A DNA stretch of 64,000 nucleotides, taken from NCBI RefSeq assembly GCF_900110505.1, contig NZ_FODZ01000001.1:762861-826860 (forward strand), in the 5' to 3' direction. Positions 36,926-45,162 of this stretch are shown one piece after another. The notes beneath the pieces were generated by a model, which saw only the letters and a program-made list of their open reading frames with translations, had not been told where the DNA came from and made no database searches. Every line of letters begins with the position of its first letter. Position 1 is the stretch's first letter. The DNA is from Luteibacter sp. UNC138MFCol5.1 (lineage in GTDB: Bacteria; Pseudomonadota; Gammaproteobacteria; Xanthomonadales; Rhodanobacteraceae). The position numbers and the translations under genes are program-made.

Positions 36926-38230
36926 ATGACGGGTTGGCGGAAACTGTTCGCGGCCTGTGCCATGGCGTTCTGCGCGTCGGCCATGGCCGAGGACGCGGCG
37001 ACATATCTGCTCAAGGCCGACCGCGTGTTCGACGCACGCAGCGAAGAAGCGCACGACGGCTGGGTGGTGCTCGTGCGGGGCGGGAAGATCGTCGATGTCG
37101 GACCGGCGGCGAAGGTCGCCGTGCCGTCGGGCGCGCAGACGGTGGACCTGCCGGGCGCGACGTTGCTGCCGGGCCTGATCGACGCGCACTCGCACCTCTT
37201 CCTGCATCCGTACAACGAGACGCTCTGGAACGACCAGGTGCTGAAGGAGACGCTCGCGTTCCGCACCGTGCAGGCGGTGAAGCACGCGCGCGACACCCTG
37301 ATGAGCGGATTCACGACGCTGCGGGATCTCGGCACGGAAGGCGCGGGATACGCGGATGTCGACGTGCAGCATGCGATCGACACGGGGCTGATCCCCGGCC
37401 CGCGTCTCTTCGTCGCCACACGCGCGATCGTCGCGGGTCATTGCTACGGGCCCGGACCGCTGGGCTTTCGCGACGACATCGACCTTCCGCAGGGCGCGGC
37501 GCCGGTCAGCGGGACCGCGCAGATGATCGACGCGGTGCGCGATCAGGCGGCCCACGGCGCGGACTGGATCAAGCTTTACGCCGACTATCACTGCGGCAAG
37601 GCGAAGGGATCGTCTCCGACGTTGAGCCAGGAGGAACTGAACGTCGCCGTCGAGACGGCCCACGCGCTGGGCCTGCCCGTGGCCGTGCATTCGAGCACGC
37701 CCGAGGGCATGCGACGCGCCGTCATGGCGGGCGTGGACACGATCGAGCACGGTTACGACGGCACCGCCGAGGTGTTCGCGCTCATGAAGAAGCACGGCGT
37801 GGCCTTCATGCCCACGCTCGAGGCCAGCGCCGCGTACGCGGAATACTTCGGTGGCTGGAAACCCGGCCAGCCGCCGACGGAGGCGATGCAGAAGGCCGCG
37901 CGTGCGTTCCGGCTCGCGATGGAGGCGGGCGTCACCATCGGCAATGGCAGCGATGTCGGCGTGTTCACGCACGGCGCCAACTACAAGGAACTGGAGTGGA
38001 TGGTGCGCGACGGCATGTCGCCGGCGCGGGCCCTGCTCGCCGCGACCGCGGTCGACGCGAAGGTGCTGCGCCAGCAGGATCGCATCGGCCAGCTGAAGCC
38101 TGGGCTCGACGCGGACATCATCGCCGTGCAGGGCGACCCGACCAGGGACGTGGGGTCGCTGGCGCAGGTCGCGTTCGTGATGAAGGGTGGGGTGGTTTAT
38201 CGGGGGCCGGGAGCTCGCCCCTCGCCGTAA
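36926..38230 (+). CDS. Exported amidohydrolase (prolidase-like)
   Basis: A 434 aa metal-dependent hydrolase with a signal peptide ([14 protein letters not shown]). The metal ligands are His88 and His90 in DAHSHLF, a probable carboxylated Lys in [11 protein letters not shown], His in AVHSSTPEG and IEHGYDG, and the Asp of GNGSDVG. Family members include periplasmic Xaa-Pro or Xaa-Arg dipeptidases. It follows the acylase by 67 bp and fits a peptide-scavenging role. Confidence 0.88.
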   Translation: MTGWRKLFAACAMAFCASAMAEDAATYLLKADRVFDARSEEAHDGWVVLVRGGKIVDVGPAAKVAVPSGAQTVDLPGATLLPGLIDAHSHLFLHPYNETLWNDQVLKETLAFRTVQAVKHARDTLMSGFTTLRDLGTEGAGYADVDVQHAIDTGLIPGPRLFVATRAIVAGHCYGPGPLGFRDDIDLPQGAAPVSGTAQMIDAVRDQAAHGADWIKLYADYHCGKAKGSSPTLSQEELNVAVETAHALGLPVAVHSSTPEGMRRAVMAGVDTIEHGYDGTAEVFALMKKHGVAFMPTLEASAAYAEYFGGWKPGQPPTEAMQKAARAFRLAMEAGVTIGNGSDVGVFTHGANYKELEWMVRDGMSPARALLAATAVDAKVLRQQDRIGQLKPGLDADIIAVQGDPTRDVGSLAQVAFVMKGGVVYRGPGARPSP

Positions 38231-38253
38231 CGGCTGCGGTGCCGCGAGCCCGC

Positions 38254-38496
38254 TTACGCGGGAACGGCGTCGAGCTCGCCGTCGATGGGCTGTCCCTTCT
38301 CCATCGCTTCGAGTGGCGGCGCGGCGGCCGCCACGCCGGCCGCGCTGCCGACGCGATGCTCGAGAGAGATGTCAGGGTCCTCGTAATAGCCCGGCGACCA
38401 GTTGTGCCGGCGGGCGTTGTCCGCATCGCGCACGGTTTCGAAGTGCACCTGGTGCGGGAAGAACGTTAGTGCGTTGAGTGAATCGGCGACATACAT
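38254..38496 (-). CDS. Small hypothetical protein
   Basis: An 80 aa protein beginning MYVADSLNALTFFPHQVHFE and containing HNWSPGYYEDPD, with an Ala-rich C-terminus. I do not recognise it. ATG at 38496 has GAGG 7 bp upstream, and the N-terminal composition looks protein-like. The C-terminal half is low-complexity and could be read-through. The 209 bp beyond its start up to the SDR gene holds no other gene I can support; the part near 38640-38700 is A/T-richer than its surroundings. Confidence 0.5.
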   Translation of the reverse strand: MYVADSLNALTFFPHQVHFETVRDADNARRHNWSPGYYEDPDISLEHRVGSAAGVAAAAPPLEAMEKGQPIDGELDAVPA

Positions 38497-38705
38497 GACC
38501 ATGCCTCGGTCGCACGAAAGGCGTGCGCAAAGCCGGTGGGGCGAGCCGGTACTCGCGTCCTCACGGAAAGCGGGGGGAAGCACCTCCGTGAGCGTAGATC
38601 GATGGGCCGGGTGGACTCCGCGGCGTCCGCGCCACGGAGCGGATACCACGATGCTCCCGATCGTATTAAGCCGTCGTTTTCGCGTGATGATGCTTTCACT
38701 TGTAT

Positions 38706-39713
38706 CTATGCGATCTCGCGGTGAGGTGAGAGGAACGTCACGCCGGTGAGCGCCTCGCTCAGCGTCCAGAGCCGCTCCGCGCCGTCGGGATCGATCGCCC
38801 AGGGCCGCACCCCGACGTCCTCGCTGAGATTGCCGATCGTGGCGTCGGCGTCGGTCAGGATCGGCGAGATGTCGTTGTCCTCGCAGTACACGCCGCCCAT
38901 CCCGTCGAGCCGCGGACTCGTGGCCGTCCATACGCTCGTCGACGCGCCCTGCTGCACGCTCTTCAGGCCGCGCGCGAGATCGACGACCGGCCGGCCTTCG
39001 TCATCGATGGCGCCGCGTGTGCGCAGGTCGTCCTGGCTCATGTGCCGCGCGAGGTCGGTGACGATGGCGCCCGGATGCAGCGCGAACGCGCGCACGCCGT
39101 GATCGCGTCCGCGCGTGTCGAGCGCGACGGCGAACAGCACGTTGGCGGTTTTCGACTGGCCGTACGCGACCCAGGGATCGTACGCGCGACGCTCGCAGTG
39201 CGGATCGTCGAAGTCGACGGCCGCGAAGCGGTGGCCGCGCGACGAGACCGAGACGACGCGGGCGCCCTGCGCGCGGGCCAGGGCAGGCCAGAGGCGGGCG
39301 GTCAGCTGGAAGTGGCCAAGGTGGTTCGTCGCGAACTGCATTTCGTAGCCGCGGCGGTCGCGCGTCAGCGGGGGCGCCATGATGCCGGCGCCGTTGATCA
39401 GGATGTGCAGCGGTTCGTCCCCGGCGACGAAGCGTGCCGCGAAGGCGTCGATGGAGGCGGGGTCCGCGAGGTCCATCGGGTGGACCTCGGCGTCGATGCC
39501 GGCGAGGGTGCGGGCCGCCTTGTCGAGATCGCGGGCGGGCACGATGACGCGCGCGCCGGCCGCGCGAAGTGCGCGCGTCGTTTCGACGCCGATGCCGGAG
39601 TAGCCGCCCGTGACGATCGCGGTCCTGCCGGAAAGGTCGATGCCCGCGAGCACGTCGCTGGCGGTGGAGGCGGCGGTGAAGCCGGAATGGATGGGGCTCT
39701 GCGGGGTGCGCAT
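38706..39713 (-). CDS. Short-chain dehydrogenase/reductase
   Basis: A 335 aa SDR oxidoreductase. The NAD(P) binding motif is VTGGYSGIG, the NNAG-like strand reads NGAGIM, and the catalytic Tyr/Lys pair is in AYGQSK. The length is on the long side of classical SDRs, with a C-terminal extension. The substrate is unknown. It is divergent from an AraC-family regulator across about 76 bp, which is the likely control point. Confidence 0.9.
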   Translation of the reverse strand: MRTPQSPIHSGFTAASTASDVLAGIDLSGRTAIVTGGYSGIGVETTRALRAAGARVIVPARDLDKAARTLAGIDAEVHPMDLADPASIDAFAARFVAGDEPLHILINGAGIMAPPLTRDRRGYEMQFATNHLGHFQLTARLWPALARAQGARVVSVSSRGHRFAAVDFDDPHCERRAYDPWVAYGQSKTANVLFAVALDTRGRDHGVRAFALHPGAIVTDLARHMSQDDLRTRGAIDDEGRPVVDLARGLKSVQQGASTSVWTATSPRLDGMGGVYCEDNDISPILTDADATIGNLSEDVGVRPWAIDPDGAERLWTLSEALTGVTFLSPHREIA

Positions 39714-39789
39714 GTGGATCTCCTCGAGGATGGCGATTCCAGCGTACGTGCGTCGCGTCGAACGATGAATGCTTGAAAGTGCGGCTTAC

Positions 39790-40758
39790 ATGCCCGATCG
39801 TCCTGAAATGGCCTTCGATCCCATCTCGGACATCCTCCGGCTGGCGAGCGTCGAATCGGTCGTCTCGGGCGGTTTCACCGCCGGCGGCGACTGGGCGATC
39901 CGCTTTCCCGCCCCGGACAAGCTCAAGTTCTTCGCCGCGGTCCGCGGCGACCTCTGGCTACGTCTGGCCGATAGCGGCGAGACCGTGCGGATCGAATCCG
40001 GCGACGTGCTCCTCCTGGTCGCGCCCGAGGCCTTCGTCATGGCCAGCGACGTGTCGATCGCGCCGGTCGAGGCGCACGTCCTGTTCTCGGGCCGGACGAC
40101 ACCCATCGTGGCCGCCGGTCGGGGCGACGACGTGCTCATGATCGGAGGGCACGTCCGCGTGGACCGCGCCTATGCGGCGATGCTCGCGGAGGCCTTGCCG
40201 CCGCTGGTCCACGTGCGCGGAAGCGCGCCGGAAGCGCAGGCGATGCGCTGGATCGTCGACCGGATGGTGGACGAGAGCGCGGGCGATCTCCCGGGCGCCG
40301 GTCTCGCCTCCACGCAGCTGGCGCAGCTGCTCTTCCTCCACCTGCTGCGGGCCCATCTCGCCTCGGGCGCGCCGATCCGTGCGGGCTGGCTCGGCCTCGC
40401 CGCGGATCCCCGGCTCGCGCCCGCGCTCCGGCTGATGCACGAGCGCCCCGATCAGCCGTGGCGGCTGGAACAGCTGGCCCGGGCCGCCGCCATGTCGCGG
40501 ACCGTCTTCGCCTCGCGTTTCCGCGCGGCCGCTGGGGTGGCGCCGCTGACCTACCTCGCGCAATGGCGGATGCGTCTGGCCGTCCACGCGCTTCGCCGGG
40601 GCGGCGTGCCCGTCGCGACCCTGGCGAGGGAGCTCGGCTACGCGTCCGAAAGCGCCTTCAGCCATGCGTTCAAACGCATCGTGGGCGTCTCTCCGGGGCG
40701 GTACGTGGCGGCGCCGGACGGCGCAGCGGAGCCGTTCCCCGTCGACCTGGCGTCGTAG
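39790..40758 (+). CDS. AraC family transcriptional regulator
   Basis: A 322 aa regulator with an N-terminal cupin-type sensor (FPAPDKLKFFAAVRGDLWLR) and a C-terminal pair of helix-turn-helix motifs (WRLEQLARAAAMSRTVFASR and VATLARELGYASESAFSHAF) typical of AraC. Starts at 39769, 39790 and 39808 are possible; none has a good ribosome site. It is divergent from the SDR gene and probably controls it, as in similar pairs. Confidence 0.88.
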   Translation: MPDRPEMAFDPISDILRLASVESVVSGGFTAGGDWAIRFPAPDKLKFFAAVRGDLWLRLADSGETVRIESGDVLLLVAPEAFVMASDVSIAPVEAHVLFSGRTTPIVAAGRGDDVLMIGGHVRVDRAYAAMLAEALPPLVHVRGSAPEAQAMRWIVDRMVDESAGDLPGAGLASTQLAQLLFLHLLRAHLASGAPIRAGWLGLAADPRLAPALRLMHERPDQPWRLEQLARAAAMSRTVFASRFRAAAGVAPLTYLAQWRMRLAVHALRRGGVPVATLARELGYASESAFSHAFKRIVGVSPGRYVAAPDGAAEPFPVDLAS

Positions 40759-40902
40759 CCGACGGGTGCGACCGAAAGGCGGCCGATAGGCGAAACCCGG
40801 TACAATCCCCCTTTGCACAAACAGGACGCGTGCCGATGCCGACCCGTCGGCGCGCCGGTGCCACCGGGAGCGAGCCATGAACCCCCAACGAGATACCCGC
40901 GG

Positions 40903-41520
40903 ATGATCGAAGGCACCCTGTTCGTGGTGGCCGCGCCTTCCGGTGCGGGAAAATCCACGTTGGTCAATGCGCTGCTCGAACGCGAACCGACCATTTCCCT
41001 GTCGATCTCCCACACCACGCGGCCGCCGCGTGTCGGCGAGCAGTACGGCCGCCATTACTTCTTCGTCGAGCGCCCGGACTTCGAGCGCGAGATCGCCGAC
41101 GGCATCTTCCTCGAGCACGCCGAAGTCCACGGCAACCTCTACGGCACGTCGCGCACGGTCGTGGAGGAAAAGCTGGCGACGGGGTCCGACGTCCTGCTGG
41201 AAATCGACTGGCAGGGCGCGCGCCAGGTGCGCAAGGGCAAGCCGGACTGCGTCAGCGTGTTCATCCTGCCGCCGTCCCGCGTCGAGCTGGAACGCCGACT
41301 TCGTGGCCGCGGCTCGGACGCGCCGGACGTGATCGAGCGCCGCCTGTTCAACTCGCGCGAGGAGATCGCCCACGCGCACGAGTTCGACTACATCATCGTC
41401 AACGACCGCTTCGAGGACGCCCTGGGCGACCTCCAGGCGATCGTGCGCGCCGTGCGCCAGCGCACGCCGTGGTCGGCGCATCGCCATGCCACGCTGATCG
41501 AGGAGCTCCTCGCACCATGA
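40903..41520 (+). CDS. gmk: Guanylate kinase
   Basis: A 205 aa kinase that phosphorylates GMP to GDP. The P-loop is APSGAGKST, with SISHTTRPPRVGE and GRHYFF following and LEIDWQGARQV later. ATG at 40903 fits the family start. A TACAAT box lies at 40801-40806 without a clear -35 partner. The stop codon overlaps the mlaF start by 4 bp, linking nucleotide metabolism to the Mla operon. Confidence 0.97.
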   Translation: MIEGTLFVVAAPSGAGKSTLVNALLEREPTISLSISHTTRPPRVGEQYGRHYFFVERPDFEREIADGIFLEHAEVHGNLYGTSRTVVEEKLATGSDVLLEIDWQGARQVRKGKPDCVSVFILPPSRVELERRLRGRGSDAPDVIERRLFNSREEIAHAHEFDYIIVNDRFEDALGDLQAIVRAVRQRTPWSAHRHATLIEELLAP

Positions 41521-42329
41521 CCGACGACGCCATCGTCCGCATCCGCGGCCTGACCACCGTCCTCAACGGCAAGACGATCTTCGACAACCTCGACCTCGAC
41601 ATCCCGCGAGGCAAGGTCACGGCCATCATGGGCCCCAGCGGCACCGGCAAGACCACGCTGCTGAAGCACATCACGGGGCAGATGCGCGGCGACGCGGGCA
41701 GCGTGGAACTCGACGGCCAGAACGTCCCGGCGCTGTCGCGCGAACGCCTGTTCGAGCTGCGCGAGCGCATCGGTTACCTGTTCCAGAATTCGGCTCTGCT
41801 CACCGATTTCGACGTCTTCGAGAACGTCGCGTTCCCGCTGCGCCAGCACACGCGCCTGCCGGAAGAGCTGATCCGCAACATCGTGCTCACCAAGCTGCAG
41901 GCCGTGGGCCTGCGCGGCGCCGCGCGCCTCATGCCCACCGAGCTCTCGGGCGGCATGGCGCGTCGCGTGGCGCTCGCGCGCGCGATCGTCTTCGACCCCG
42001 CGCTGATCCTCTACGACGAACCGTTCGTCGGACTCGATCCCATCGCGCTGAACCAGGTGCTGCTTCTGATCCGCACGCTCAACCAGACGCTGGGCATCAC
42101 CAGCGTGCTCGTCGCGCACGAGCTGGCCGCCGTGCAGAAGGTGGCCGACCACGTGTACCTCATCGCCAACGGCAAGGTCGTGGCGCAGGGCGCGCCGGCC
42201 ACTCTGGCCACCGACGGCTCGCCGTGGACCGCGCAGTTCTTCGGTGGCGAGGCCGACGGCCCGGTGCCGTTCCAGTATCCCGCGGGCGACTACGCCACCG
42301 CGCTCGGTTTCCCCGGAGGCAAGGCATGA
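41517..42329 (+). CDS. mlaF: Phospholipid ABC transporter ATP-binding protein MlaF
   Basis: A 270 aa ATPase of the Mla system, which keeps outer membrane lipid asymmetry by moving phospholipids between membranes. Walker A GPSGTGKTT, signature LSGGMARRVALARA and Walker B LILYDEPFVGLDP are all present. The start overlaps gmk, and the stop overlaps mlaE. The operon continues mlaE-D-C-B. Confidence 0.96.
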   Translation: MTDDAIVRIRGLTTVLNGKTIFDNLDLDIPRGKVTAIMGPSGTGKTTLLKHITGQMRGDAGSVELDGQNVPALSRERLFELRERIGYLFQNSALLTDFDVFENVAFPLRQHTRLPEELIRNIVLTKLQAVGLRGAARLMPTELSGGMARRVALARAIVFDPALILYDEPFVGLDPIALNQVLLLIRTLNQTLGITSVLVAHELAAVQKVADHVYLIANGKVVAQGAPATLATDGSPWTAQFFGGEADGPVPFQYPAGDYATALGFPGGKA

Positions 42330-43093
42330 GCAACGGGAACGACAACGTCGTCGTTCGCAGCCTGGCGCAGATCGGCGCCTGCGGGCTGTTCCTGCTGACG
42401 ATCCTGGCGGCGATCCCGCGCAGCTTCCGCCACGGTCGCGAGACGGTGCGGCAGATCTGGTTCGTCGGCGCGATGAGCCTCACCATCGTCATGACCTGCG
42501 GCCTGTTCGTCGGCATGGTGCTAGGGCTGCAGCTTTACGACGTGCTATCGATCTTCGGTGGCACGTCGGCCACCGGCACGGTCGTGGCCATCGCCATCTA
42601 CCGCGAACTCGGTCCGGTCGTGACCGCGCTGCTCTTCGCCGGGCGCGCCGGCACGTCGGTCACCGCGGAGATCGGCCTGATGCGCGCGACGGACCAGCTC
42701 GACGCCATGGAGATGATGGCGGTCGACCCCATCGCCTATGTGGCCGCGCCGCGCTTCCTCGCGGGCGTCATCGCGCTGCCGCTGCTCGCGATCGTGTTCT
42801 GCGCGATGGGCGTGTTCGGTGGCCACCTGGTCGGCGTCACCTGGCTCGGCATCGACAACGGCACGTTCTGGTCGAACATGACCGCCGCGGTGGACGTCCA
42901 CAAGGACATCGTCGACGGCGTCCTGCTGAAATCCATCGCCTTCGGCATCGTGGTCTCCCTGATCGCGGTGTTTCAGGGCTACACCACGCCGCCCACCAGC
43001 GAAGGCGTCGCCTATGCGACGACGCGCACGGTGGTCGCCTCGTCCATCGCCATCCTGGCGCTGGACTTCGTCCTCACCTCGTTCCTGATCTGA
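42326..43093 (+). CDS. mlaE: Phospholipid ABC transporter permease MlaE
   Basis: A 255 aa inner membrane permease with about five or six hydrophobic segments. Family motifs GMVLGLQLYDVLS, IAIYRELGPVVTALLFAGRAG and AEIGLMRATDQLDAME are clear. The C-terminal hydrophobic stretch ends in DFVLTSFLI. ATG overlaps the mlaF stop by 4 bp. Confidence 0.96.
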   Translation: MSNGNDNVVVRSLAQIGACGLFLLTILAAIPRSFRHGRETVRQIWFVGAMSLTIVMTCGLFVGMVLGLQLYDVLSIFGGTSATGTVVAIAIYRELGPVVTALLFAGRAGTSVTAEIGLMRATDQLDAMEMMAVDPIAYVAAPRFLAGVIALPLLAIVFCAMGVFGGHLVGVTWLGIDNGTFWSNMTAAVDVHKDIVDGVLLKSIAFGIVVSLIAVFQGYTTPPTSEGVAYATTRTVVASSIAILALDFVLTSFLI

Positions 43094-43110
43094 GGTACCG
43101 GAGACCCGCC

Positions 43111-43155
43111 ATGACCACTCTTTCCCTTTCCAAGCATTCGAGGATCGTGCCGTGA
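43111..43155 (+). CDS. 14-codon mini-ORF between mlaE and mlaD
   Basis: ATG at 43111, preceded by CGGAG 9 bp upstream, opens a 14 aa reading frame (MTTLSLSKHSRIVP). Its TGA stop overlaps the GTG start of mlaD (GTGA). It is too short to be a known protein. It may be a translational coupler that feeds ribosomes to mlaD, or a chance frame. Confidence 0.35.
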   Translation: MTTLSLSKHSRIVP

Positions 43156-44024
43156 CCCAGAGACGTTCCTATGCCGTCGGCACCGGTCTGTTCATCGTGC
43201 TCGGCTTCGCCGCGCTGGCGTACCTCGCCACGCAGACCACGTCGGTCGCCAATTCGCACAGCGGTTCCACGTACACGGTGGACACGCGCTTCGCCAACGT
43301 CGGGCAGCTCAAGGTGCGGGCGCCGGTGAAGATCGCCGGCGTGCGCGTCGGTTCGGTCCAGGCCATCGACCTGGTGCCCGGCAAGGAGGAGGCCAAGGTC
43401 ACGCTCGCCATCGACGATGGCCACAAGGACATCCCCGACGACTCCGTGGCCACCATCTACACGAGCGGCCTGCTGGGCGACCAGTACGTCGGCATCCAGT
43501 TCGGCCAGTCGAAGAACCCGGTCAAGGAAGGCGGCGAAATCGGCCTGACCCGTCCGGCCCAGCAGCTGGAAGAGATGCTCGGCAAGTTCTTCGGTGGCGG
43601 CAGCGCCCCGGATCGCCTGGGCGGCACCTATCACGTGACCGGCGACTTCACCAACATCGGCGGCCTGCAGCCGGGCGCGGCGGTGAAGATGGCGGGCGTG
43701 CCGATCGGCAGCGTGGATTCCGTCGTGGTGAAGCCGGGCGCGGTCCAGGCCACGGTGACCCTTGCGATCGACAAGCGCTACTCCCAGATACCCGATGACT
43801 CGTCCGCGGCGGTGTTCACAAGCGGTTTGATCGGCAGCCAGTATGTTGCGATCCAGCCCGGCGGGTCGCCGGAGTTCCTGGCGGAGGGCGACAGCTTCGT
43901 GCTGACGCAGTCCGCGCTCCAGCTGGAAGACCTGATCGGCAAGTTCCTCGTGAACGGATCGCCGAGCGATAACAAGTCCGGCGCCCAGGGCGCTGCCCAA
44001 CCCGATAACGCCGGCAAGAAGTAA
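43152..44024 (+). CDS. mlaD: MlaD-like protein with two MCE domains
   Basis: A 290 aa membrane-anchored periplasmic protein that binds phospholipids for the Mla transporter. One N-terminal helix (GLFIVLGFAALAYLA) is followed by two tandem MCE domains. Both have the same order of motifs: IAGVRVGSV and MAGVPIGSV, VTLAID in both, IPDDS in both, and TSGLLGDQYVGIQ and TSGLIGSQYVAIQ, then a QLE helix. The E. coli MlaD has 183 aa and one domain. The start is GTG, possibly coupled to the mini-ORF. The C-terminal tail is Gly/Ala/Asn-rich. Confidence 0.93.
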   Translation: MTQRRSYAVGTGLFIVLGFAALAYLATQTTSVANSHSGSTYTVDTRFANVGQLKVRAPVKIAGVRVGSVQAIDLVPGKEEAKVTLAIDDGHKDIPDDSVATIYTSGLLGDQYVGIQFGQSKNPVKEGGEIGLTRPAQQLEEMLGKFFGGGSAPDRLGGTYHVTGDFTNIGGLQPGAAVKMAGVPIGSVDSVVVKPGAVQATVTLAIDKRYSQIPDDSSAAVFTSGLIGSQYVAIQPGGSPEFLAEGDSFVLTQSALQLEDLIGKFLVNGSPSDNKSGAQGAAQPDNAGKK

Positions 44025-44046
44025 GGCCGGTCAGGAGACAACCCGC

Positions 44047-44721
44047 ATGTTGCGTCAGATTTCACTCGCCATCGCCCTGGCCATGACCACCGCCGCCGCC
44101 GCGCCCGTCTTCGCGCAGGCCGCGGCTCCGGCCGCCGCCACGCAGGGGCAGCCGCCCCAGCAGGTCGTGCAGCAGATCTCCGACGACCTCGCCAAGGCCA
44201 TCGAAGGTCACCAGGCCGAACTGAAGAACGACAAGGAAAAGCTGATCGCCATCATCGACGACACGTTCCTGCCGCACTTCGACATCGACTACGCGTCGAT
44301 CCTCGTGCTGGGCCAGAACGCGACGAAGGCGACGCCCCAGCAGCGCGAGCGGTTCGCGAAGGCGTTCTACAACTCCATCACGCACCGTTACGCGGAAGGC
44401 CTGCTCAACTACACGCGTGGCCGCGTGAAGGTGCTGCCGTTCAGCGGCGACGTCAACAAGAAGCGCACGGTCGTGCGTACCCAGGTCATGCTCGACGACG
44501 GCAAGTCGGTCTCGGTCGATTACGCGTTCCGCCAGTCGTCGAGCGGCGACTGGAAGGCCTACGACGTGATCATCGAAGGCATCTCGTACATCACCAACTA
44601 CCGCAACCAGGTCGATGCCGAGATCAAGAAGGAAGGCCTCGACAAGCTCACTGCCGACCTCGAGCAGAAGGGTTCCGCGGCGATCGACGAGCTCCAGCAG
44701 GCCGGTGGCGCGAAGCAGTGA
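44047..44721 (+). CDS. mlaC: Periplasmic phospholipid-binding protein MlaC
   Basis: A 224 aa soluble carrier that shuttles phospholipids across the periplasm. The signal peptide is MLRQISLAIALAMTTAAAAPVFAQA. The MlaC body includes FDIDYASILVLG, FAKAFYNSITHRYAEGLLNY and the C-terminal GDWKAYDVIIEGISYITNYR. It starts 22 bp after mlaD and overlaps mlaB by 4 bp. Confidence 0.96.
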   Translation: MLRQISLAIALAMTTAAAAPVFAQAAAPAAATQGQPPQQVVQQISDDLAKAIEGHQAELKNDKEKLIAIIDDTFLPHFDIDYASILVLGQNATKATPQQRERFAKAFYNSITHRYAEGLLNYTRGRVKVLPFSGDVNKKRTVVRTQVMLDDGKSVSVDYAFRQSSSGDWKAYDVIIEGISYITNYRNQVDAEIKKEGLDKLTADLEQKGSAAIDELQQAGGAKQ

Positions 44722-45014
44722 CCGCCGCCGCGTTCGCACTGAGCACGCCCGCACCGGAGACCCTCGCGGTCTCCGGTGCGCTGACGTTCGCCACGGCGTC
44801 CGAGGCGCTGTCGAGCGTGCGCGGCGCGCTCGACCAGGGGCGGCAGTCGCGTCTCGACCTCGGTGGCCTGACCACCTCCGATAGCGCAGGGCTCGCCACG
44901 GTGCTGGCCGTGCTGGCGCACAGCCGGACGCAGGGCAGGGTGCTGACGGTCGAGAACATCCCCGCCGGCATGCACGCGCTGGCGCGCGTATCGGGTGTCG
45001 ACTCGTTCCTTTGA
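44718..45014 (+). CDS. mlaB: STAS-domain protein MlaB
   Basis: A 98 aa STAS domain that binds MlaF and regulates its ATPase. The segment TTSDSAGLATVLAVL carries the conserved DSxG motif with the Ser equivalent to the anti-anti-sigma phosphosite. It starts with GTG overlapping the mlaC stop by 4 bp, and closes the mla operon before a palindromic repeat and a terminator. Confidence 0.9.
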   Translation: MTAAAFALSTPAPETLAVSGALTFATASEALSSVRGALDQGRQSRLDLGGLTTSDSAGLATVLAVLAHSRTQGRVLTVENIPAGMHALARVSGVDSFL

Positions 45015-45033
45015 CGGGCTAGCCTACCGATGG

Positions 45034-45112
45034 GTGGGAGCCGATCGCATCGGCGATGGGTGCTCGCGATCGGGCCCGCTGCCGCGGGATCGCCGATACG
45101 ATCGGCTCCCAC
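45034..45112. repeat. Complete palindromic repeat (GTGGGAGCCGATCG type)
   Basis: A left arm starting GTGGGAGCCGATCGCATCGG pairs with a right arm ending CCGATACGATCGGCTCCCAC over about 23 bp. The inner loop holds CGGGCCCG and CCGCGGG segments. A half copy occurs at 11577-11614. It lies between the mla operon and the shared terminator. Confidence 0.8.
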
Positions 45113-45123
45113 CTTTCCAGTCC

Positions 45124-45154
45124 AAAAAAAATCCCGCCGAGGCGGGATTTTTTT
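45124..45154. terminator. Bidirectional rho-independent terminator
   Basis: A7, the stem ATCCCGCC/GGCGGGAT with a two-base loop, and T7 form a symmetric terminator that serves both the mla operon (plus) and accC (minus). Confidence 0.9.
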
Positions 45155-45162
45155 GTGCGCCA

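Noticed and set aside
34456..37419. A 987-codon minus-strand frame across the acylase and amidohydrolase genes
   Set aside because: It lies opposite two genes with clear active-site motifs and has no recognisable domain of its own.
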